NCBI GenBank assembly: GCA_964389475.1
Contig: CAYMFD010000013.1
Coordinates: 1-56,704, forward strand
DNA length: 56,704 nucleotides
Reading direction: 5' to 3'
DNA from: CAYMFD01 sp964389475
GTDB taxonomy: Bacteria; Bacteroidota; Bacteroidia; Chitinophagales; Saprospiraceae
How positions within the stretch are numbered: position 1 is the stretch's first letter; each line of letters starts with the position of its first letter. The notes under the pieces are model-generated. The model was not told where the DNA came from and did not search any database. It was given only the letters and a program-made list of their open reading frames with translations. The position numbers were made by a program, and so were the translations under genes. Of the stretch, positions 52,442-56,704 are shown piece after piece.

Positions 52442-53246
52442 GATAGATGTACTGTGTATCGCTCTGTGCATTACCTGCCTGACCCTAAAGTGTGTGGCCA
52501 CTATGAGTGGTTTTAACCTCTACCTTGGTGTCCTGCTACTTTGCTTTCTCCAGCTGGCGGTCGTGAGCATAAAGCACAATCACATCCATCTTCCCATTTT
52601 CGAAAATCGCAGATCGAATCGTCTGTTTGATTATATCCTGACACTCAGTACGGGATTTACTACGTCTTCCATCCGAGTGATACATAGCATCAACCACCAC
52701 GTCCACAATGACAGCTCCCTAGATTGGGGCTCAACCCATAGCGTTGCGAATAAGGGATCGGCAGTAGCTCTCTTAACGTATGTCGTAAAGACCCCGCTGC
52801 GCTTCATCAGAGAAAAGAAAAAGTGGTTCGCCACTAATGAGGGTCACCGATTAAGGTCAGAAAATCTATCGGAAAATATTGCTCTAATCGCTTTTCTGCT
52901 AGGGCTCGCCATAGTTGGTTCTCCTGTGCATTTTGTCGCTTTTGTAGTTTTTCCTATGATTTTGTCACAGGTCGTCTTGATGAGTCTCAACTTCTTTCAG
53001 CACTACCATTGTAAGCCCAACACCACGTATCGCTCCGCTCGCAATTTTACAGGTTGGGTATTTAATCACTTGTTCTTTAATGTCGGTTACCACACTGCCC
53101 ACCACCTGAGACCTACCTTGCACTGGAGTCAGTTAAAAAGCTACCACGAGGCCGTGGAGGAGAAAATCCCCTCGGACCTATGCGAAGAGAACTTCTTGAC
53201 GTTTTTGTATCACCTCTTATTAAGCCCCACTTATGAAAATGTATGA
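52431..53246 (+). CDS. Fatty acid desaturase-like membrane diiron protein, 271 aa
   Basis: Histidine boxes are present in the order expected for the membrane desaturase/hydroxylase family: H49, H51 and H53 in KHNHIHLPIF; H85, H89, H90 and H92 in HSINHHVHND; H191 and H193 in FFQHYH; H221, H224 and H225 in GYHTAHHLRP. Two to four membrane helices flank them. These enzymes use an oxygen-activating diiron site to desaturate or hydroxylate acyl chains or related substrates. It begins 11 bases before the end of the UnbU-UnbV-like gene and overlaps the Rieske gene by 14. The substrate is unknown and may be specific to this operon. Confidence 0.88.
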   Translation: MRYKIDVLCIALCITCLTLKCVATMSGFNLYLGVLLLCFLQLAVVSIKHNHIHLPIFENRRSNRLFDYILTLSTGFTTSSIRVIHSINHHVHNDSSLDWGSTHSVANKGSAVALLTYVVKTPLRFIREKKKWFATNEGHRLRSENLSENIALIAFLLGLAIVGSPVHFVAFVVFPMILSQVVLMSLNFFQHYHCKPNTTYRSARNFTGWVFNHLFFNVGYHTAHHLRPTLHWSQLKSYHEAVEEKIPSDLCEENFLTFLYHLLLSPTYENV

Positions 53247-54273
53247 GACATCTGGGCGGTTAGTCGACAACTGGTATGCTGCAGGATTGTCTAAGCAATA
53301 TGCCAAGGGCAAGCCTGTAAGCGTTACGATCTTTGAGCTGCCCCTCGTGGTATGGCGGGCTAGTACCGGAGAGATCCAAGCCTCCGAAGATCGCTGCCTC
53401 CATAGAAATGCACCACTCAGCAAGGGCAAGGTAATAGACGATTGCCTGATATGCCCTTACCATGGCTGGGGCTACGATACGGACGGTGTATGTGTAGACA
53501 TACCCTCGGAGGGGCCTAACTTCAAGGCAAGTAAGCGTCGGGGCCTCAGGTCCTACAGCACGCTAGAGAGGGATGGCCTCGTATGGATATGGATGGGCAG
53601 CGGCGAACCGACCAAGGATCCTTTTTCTATGCCCCTGCTAGAAGACAAAGGCTGGCACCACTATTACATGACTACCCCATTTGAAAATAATGTCACCAAC
53701 CTGGTAGAAAATTTCATGGACGTACCACACACCATATTTGTCCACAAAGGCTGGTTCAGGAGTCGTAAGAAGATCAAAATAGAAGCCAGTGTAGAAAGGC
53801 AAGAAGACGCCGTCCTGGTTAGTTACGAGCAAAGCCATGACTCCATCGGCTTTTCTTCTTGGTTAGTCAATCCCAAAAAGCTACCCATGAAGCATACCGA
53901 CAACTTCTACATGCCCAACAATACGCGAGTAGACTATATATTCGGTGCAGAAGAGCGGGGTTTTATAATATGTAGTACTTGCACTCCCGTGACTCCCACA
54001 TCCTCGATGGTCTACACGCTTATCAGCTACAAGTTCGGGTGGTTGACGCCATTAGCCAAGCTAGCCCTAGCCGCCTATACTAGGAAGGTAATCGATCAAG
54101 ACGTCTGGATCATGAAAGAGCAGTCCACCGTACTACAGCAGTACGGAGCCGCCCACTACCACTCTTCGCAATGTGACACCATGCATGTCTACATCGAAAG
54201 TCTCAGGAAGGCTGCGCAACTGGATGAACCTGTGCTGTCCAACAAAAAGAAACAAATAGAATTCTGGGTGTGA
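53233..54273 (+). CDS. Rieske non-heme iron oxygenase, 346 aa
   Basis: The [2Fe-2S] cluster ligands are C55-x-H57 and C74-x2-H77 (CLHRNAPL and CPYHGWGYD). The mononuclear iron site is D163, H166 and H171 in ENFMDVPHTIFVHKGWF. This is the oxygenase alpha subunit layout of the PaO/VanA/KshA type, which does hydroxylation, demethylation or oxidative cyclisation with electrons from a separate reductase; no reductase gene is seen here. Related enzymes cyclise tripyrroles or tailor natural products. A second ATG two codons in is also possible. It overlaps the radical SAM gene by 4 bases (GTGA). Confidence 0.93.
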   Translation: MKMYETSGRLVDNWYAAGLSKQYAKGKPVSVTIFELPLVVWRASTGEIQASEDRCLHRNAPLSKGKVIDDCLICPYHGWGYDTDGVCVDIPSEGPNFKASKRRGLRSYSTLERDGLVWIWMGSGEPTKDPFSMPLLEDKGWHHYYMTTPFENNVTNLVENFMDVPHTIFVHKGWFRSRKKIKIEASVERQEDAVLVSYEQSHDSIGFSSWLVNPKKLPMKHTDNFYMPNNTRVDYIFGAEERGFIICSTCTPVTPTSSMVYTLISYKFGWLTPLAKLALAAYTRKVIDQDVWIMKEQSTVLQQYGAAHYHSSQCDTMHVYIESLRKAAQLDEPVLSNKKKQIEFWV

Positions 54274-55895
54274 GCAATACGGTAGCCATAGTCACAGGTG
54301 GGCTGATTGATGCCAATGAGTCTAGCCTCACTGCCCTGCTTAAGAAGCAAGTCAAGCAGATCAGGCATGCAAAAAACCACTGGCTAGAGACTAAAATCAA
54401 GGTCGTAAGTGCTGAGTCCCTTTTAAAATCCCAGTTTGCTCGCAAGAGTCCCAAGGTCACCTCATACCTACAGGCACAAGACGGAGAAGATCACCCCCCA
54501 AACCTGACGGAGATCGTACTAGCTCACGAACTCGACAAATGCGGTGTGCCATTCGAATTACTCACCTTCAACGATCTCTTCCTAAATGAAAAGGAAGCGG
54601 AGCATAAGTTGAGTCGTGCGAAAATGATCTTTGTGTCTAGCACACTCCTACACGACCTCTCAGAACTGATGCCCCTCATAGAAAAGATATCTAACGGCAC
54701 CTCAAAGGTCGTCCTAGGCGGTGCATTGACAGGTAGCCTCTATAAAAAATGGGGCGGCGACCCCATGATAGATGTCATGGCTATCGGCTATGGAGAGTTC
54801 TTGGTACAGCCGCTAGTTGACTGGATGAGAGGTGGCTTTAAGACCATCGAGGCCCCTCAGTACGGTCGGATAGTACAGAAGGACCATACTACCTTCTTAT
54901 TTAGCGGAGTGCCACAATCCAAAAACCTAGACTTCATCGATCGACCCGACTGGAAGGTCTCAGCGGACTACAGGAAGACCAACTATCAGAATATACCCTA
55001 CGAAAGTGTCCGAGGCTGCCCTTATCGATGCAGCTTCTGCAATTATCCCTTCCTATTCGACGACAAGGTCTTTAGATACAAAAGTGCCGACAAGATATTT
55101 GAAGACTGGAAGACCTATGCCGCAGAAGGTGTCAAACACATTACCTGCCTAGACTCCTTGTTTACCATACCCAAGAAGCGCCTAGTAAGGCTATGTGAAC
55201 TCATTAAGCAGCATAAGCTTAAAATCACCTGGTCGTGCTATGCTAGAGCGGATGATCTCAAGGATGAGGTATTGGTCAAGATGATGGTCGATGCCGGGGC
55301 TAGCCATGTGCAGATCGGTATCGAATCAGGTAGCGATGAAATACTAGCCAACATGAATAAGCGCTGCACCGTGGTAGACAATATCGAAGCCATACGCATC
55401 TGCAAAAAATATGGGTTGACGACCTTAGTCTCCCTCATCGTGGGTTACCCTGGCGAGACCAAGGAGACTATTGCCCAGACGCTTGACTTTGTAAGGAAGA
55501 GTCAACCCGACTTTTACTTCATAGCTACCTTTAGTACACGAATTGAGGAGGTACCCATGTTTGATCCTAGCCAGACCATCGAGACAGGCCTAGAGACCAT
55601 GGAAAACAAGTATAGCTTTGCACCCTACTGGAGGCATAATACCTATGACTGTACACAGGTGGGCAATGATGTACGTCTTCTTAACCAGACCATCATGTCT
55701 GAGAGACTCTCCCTGGACGGAGCTATGTTTTATGCCGCGGTGAATCGATATCTACCAGCAGACAGGCCTGTGCTACTGGATTACCAATACAAGCTTTTGC
55801 ACCGCAAGCCCATTATGACCAAGCTATTTGATAGGCTCAATAGCTGGGTCGATAAGAGATTACAAGAAGATTTTCAGCTATGGATCCAGAGATAA
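54270..55895 (+). CDS. B12-binding-domain radical SAM protein, PhpK-like, 541 aa
   Basis: The N-terminal about 220 residues form a Rossmann-like cobalamin-binding region (FVSSTLLHDLSELMPLIEKI, VVLGGALTG, AIGYGEFLVQP) without the DxHxxG motif. The radical SAM cluster is C250-x3-C254-x2-C257 in VRGCPYRCSFCNYP. IGIESGSDEILANMNKRC and VGYPGETKETIAQTLDFVRK follow. The late WRHNTYDC segment and the general order recall PhpK, the cobalamin P-methyltransferase of phosphinothricin synthesis, so methylation of an unactivated carbon or phosphorus is the best guess. The start is GTG at 54270. It is coupled to the Rieske gene and overlaps the next gene by 16 bases. Confidence 0.9.
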   Translation: MSNTVAIVTGGLIDANESSLTALLKKQVKQIRHAKNHWLETKIKVVSAESLLKSQFARKSPKVTSYLQAQDGEDHPPNLTEIVLAHELDKCGVPFELLTFNDLFLNEKEAEHKLSRAKMIFVSSTLLHDLSELMPLIEKISNGTSKVVLGGALTGSLYKKWGGDPMIDVMAIGYGEFLVQPLVDWMRGGFKTIEAPQYGRIVQKDHTTFLFSGVPQSKNLDFIDRPDWKVSADYRKTNYQNIPYESVRGCPYRCSFCNYPFLFDDKVFRYKSADKIFEDWKTYAAEGVKHITCLDSLFTIPKKRLVRLCELIKQHKLKITWSCYARADDLKDEVLVKMMVDAGASHVQIGIESGSDEILANMNKRCTVVDNIEAIRICKKYGLTTLVSLIVGYPGETKETIAQTLDFVRKSQPDFYFIATFSTRIEEVPMFDPSQTIETGLETMENKYSFAPYWRHNTYDCTQVGNDVRLLNQTIMSERLSLDGAMFYAAVNRYLPADRPVLLDYQYKLLHRKPIMTKLFDRLNSWVDKRLQEDFQLWIQR

Positions 55896-56635
55896 TTATT
55901 CGTTCGCAAGATTTACAATACACGCTAGTCATGCGGCCTGACCTCAAGCAAGGCGAAATCAGGCGGATGTTTGAGTTGATGGAAGCCAACTATGATAAAG
56001 TCAATTATGACATGTTTCACAAGGACCTCCTTAAGAAGGACAGTGTCGGTGTGATCAAAGATGACCAAGGCACTATACAGGGATTTACGACCTATGTTAT
56101 CAATCCTGATAATTGTGGTACCGATGACTATTCGATTATTTTCTCTGGTGATACGATCATCCACCCGCAGTACTGGGGTACGCAGGTACTTATGAAGGGC
56201 TGGTGTTATACCGTTGGTTATTTTGCCTCAACCAATAAAGAGGTGCAATGGTACTGGTACCTCCTCTCCAAGGGGCACCGCACGTATATGTACCTGCCCC
56301 TATTCTTCAGTAACTTCTACCCCACTCCCAAGGAAGACAGCACTCCAAATCTGGCCGTGATTGCAGATGCCGTTTCTCAAACTTTATTTGCTGCATATTG
56401 GCAAAAAAGCCAGGGCATCATCGCCTTTGATAAGAGTCTAGGCGAGCTCAAGCCAGCCTTAGCAGAGGGTACACGGCAGCGGTCCAAAAATAAATTCGTG
56501 GAGTACTTTCTGCAAAGAAATCCAGACTTCGACAAAGGGCACGAAATGGTCTGTATTGCCCCACTGAAATCGGACAATCTACGGAGGACAGCCAAAACCT
56601 ACTTTGACTACGGTTACAATAGGGTCCAGCTATGA
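55880..56635 (+). CDS. Putative GNAT-like acyltransferase, 251 aa
   Basis: I do not recognise a named family. The middle has the look of a GNAT core: IQGFTTYVINPDNC, then YSIIFSGDTIIHPQYWGTQV, where the strand and the WGTQ turn could hold acyl-CoA. A basic first part (QGEIRRMFELMEANYDKVNY) and a C-terminal FDYGYNRVQL end complete it. There is no signal peptide or membrane helix, so it is cytoplasmic. It is tightly embedded in the operon (overlaps of 16 and 4 bases). A role as an acyl-transferring tailoring enzyme is inference; the fold should be checked by structure prediction. Confidence 0.7.
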   Translation: MDPEIIIRSQDLQYTLVMRPDLKQGEIRRMFELMEANYDKVNYDMFHKDLLKKDSVGVIKDDQGTIQGFTTYVINPDNCGTDDYSIIFSGDTIIHPQYWGTQVLMKGWCYTVGYFASTNKEVQWYWYLLSKGHRTYMYLPLFFSNFYPTPKEDSTPNLAVIADAVSQTLFAAYWQKSQGIIAFDKSLGELKPALAEGTRQRSKNKFVEYFLQRNPDFDKGHEMVCIAPLKSDNLRRTAKTYFDYGYNRVQL

Positions 56636-56704
56636 ACCTGACTCCGAAGCAGTGGAATCACAAGTGGATGCAGCTCAACAAGGTGCACTATGATACCTAT
56701 GAGA
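56632..56704 (+). CDS. Start of a further operon gene (runs off the window)
   Basis: An ATG overlaps the TGA of the acyltransferase-like gene (ATGA), the same coupling used elsewhere in this operon. The 24 visible codons begin NLTPKQWNHKWMQLNKVHYD, too short to identify. It shows that the operon continues beyond the right edge. Confidence 0.6.
   Translation, partial: MNLTPKQWNHKWMQLNKVHYDTYE

Noticed and set aside
49087..56704. A true enediyne biosynthetic cluster
   Set aside because: Only the UnbU/UnbV-like module is present. No iterative polyketide synthase, thioesterase or UnbL-type gene is visible in the window, so the name is not justified without flanking sequence.
1..56704. tRNA, rRNA, CRISPR arrays, insertion sequences or prophage genes
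   Set aside because: Reading both strands, I found no tRNA cloverleaf, rRNA core sequence, regularly spaced repeats, transposase, integrase or phage structural gene.

Overview
The window looks like chromosomal DNA of a free-living Bacteroidota member, most likely a Saprospirales-type lineage. Evidence: DUF4290 and DUF4270 genes flanking glmS, a PorV/PorQ-family barrel beside a large secreted protein with a type IX-like C-terminal region and a TonB-dependent receptor, a BatB/BatC pair, and promoter boxes of the Bacteroidota form TAnnTTTG. No rRNA, tRNA, CRISPR array, prophage or insertion sequence was recognised. One 100-N scaffold gap (46945-47044) interrupts a Gln-rich gene.

Layout. 1-7.5 kb (minus): a TPR protein, then a run of GlgA-like half protein, DUF4270 lipoprotein, glmS, DUF4290 protein and a radical SAM/SPASM protein. 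7.5-10.7 kb: a small conserved-looking protein with recO, an LVIVD/choice-of-anchor-B secreted protein, and a PNPOx-like flavoprotein. 10.7-19.1 kb (minus): three consecutive parvulin/SurA-like envelope chaperone genes, a TraB/GumN lipoprotein, gamma carbonic anhydrase, two rhomboids and an EEP-family hydrolase. 19.2-24.6 kb (plus): TIGR01777 epimerase, AGCS symporter, peptide-binding lipoprotein, family 2 glycosyltransferase. A 730-bp intergenic region follows, holding a tandemly duplicated structured element. 25.3-32.8 kb (minus): site-2 protease, a third rhomboid, mutL, a small membrane protein, a methyltransferase and recQ. 33.1-45.1 kb: rfbA, HIT protein, greA, PorV/PorQ barrel, a 1373-residue secreted protein, a TonB-dependent receptor and a 2-hydroxyacid dehydrogenase. 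45.8-48.8 kb: BatB/BatC in one frame, a DCC-family protein and an AstE/AspA-type deacylase.

The most interesting part is 49.1 kb to the right edge: at least seven plus-strand genes, each overlapping the next by 4-16 bases. They encode a five-helix membrane protein; a fusion of an RnfD/UnbU-like membrane domain to an FG-GAP/ASPIC-UnbV ectodomain; a fatty-acid-desaturase-like diiron enzyme; a Rieske non-heme iron oxygenase; a cobalamin-type radical SAM protein resembling PhpK-like methyltransferases; an acyltransferase-like protein; and the start of another gene. UnbU and UnbV are known as separate conserved genes of enediyne clusters, but no enediyne polyketide synthase is visible here. The operon looks like an undescribed membrane-linked biosynthetic or tailoring pathway that reuses this module.

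Other points of note: a lipoprotein gene whose clear signal peptide has no standard start codon (upstream of 17018), a recurrent TAnnTTTGCAC promoter motif, and a BatB-BatC fusion without the rest of the Bat operon.
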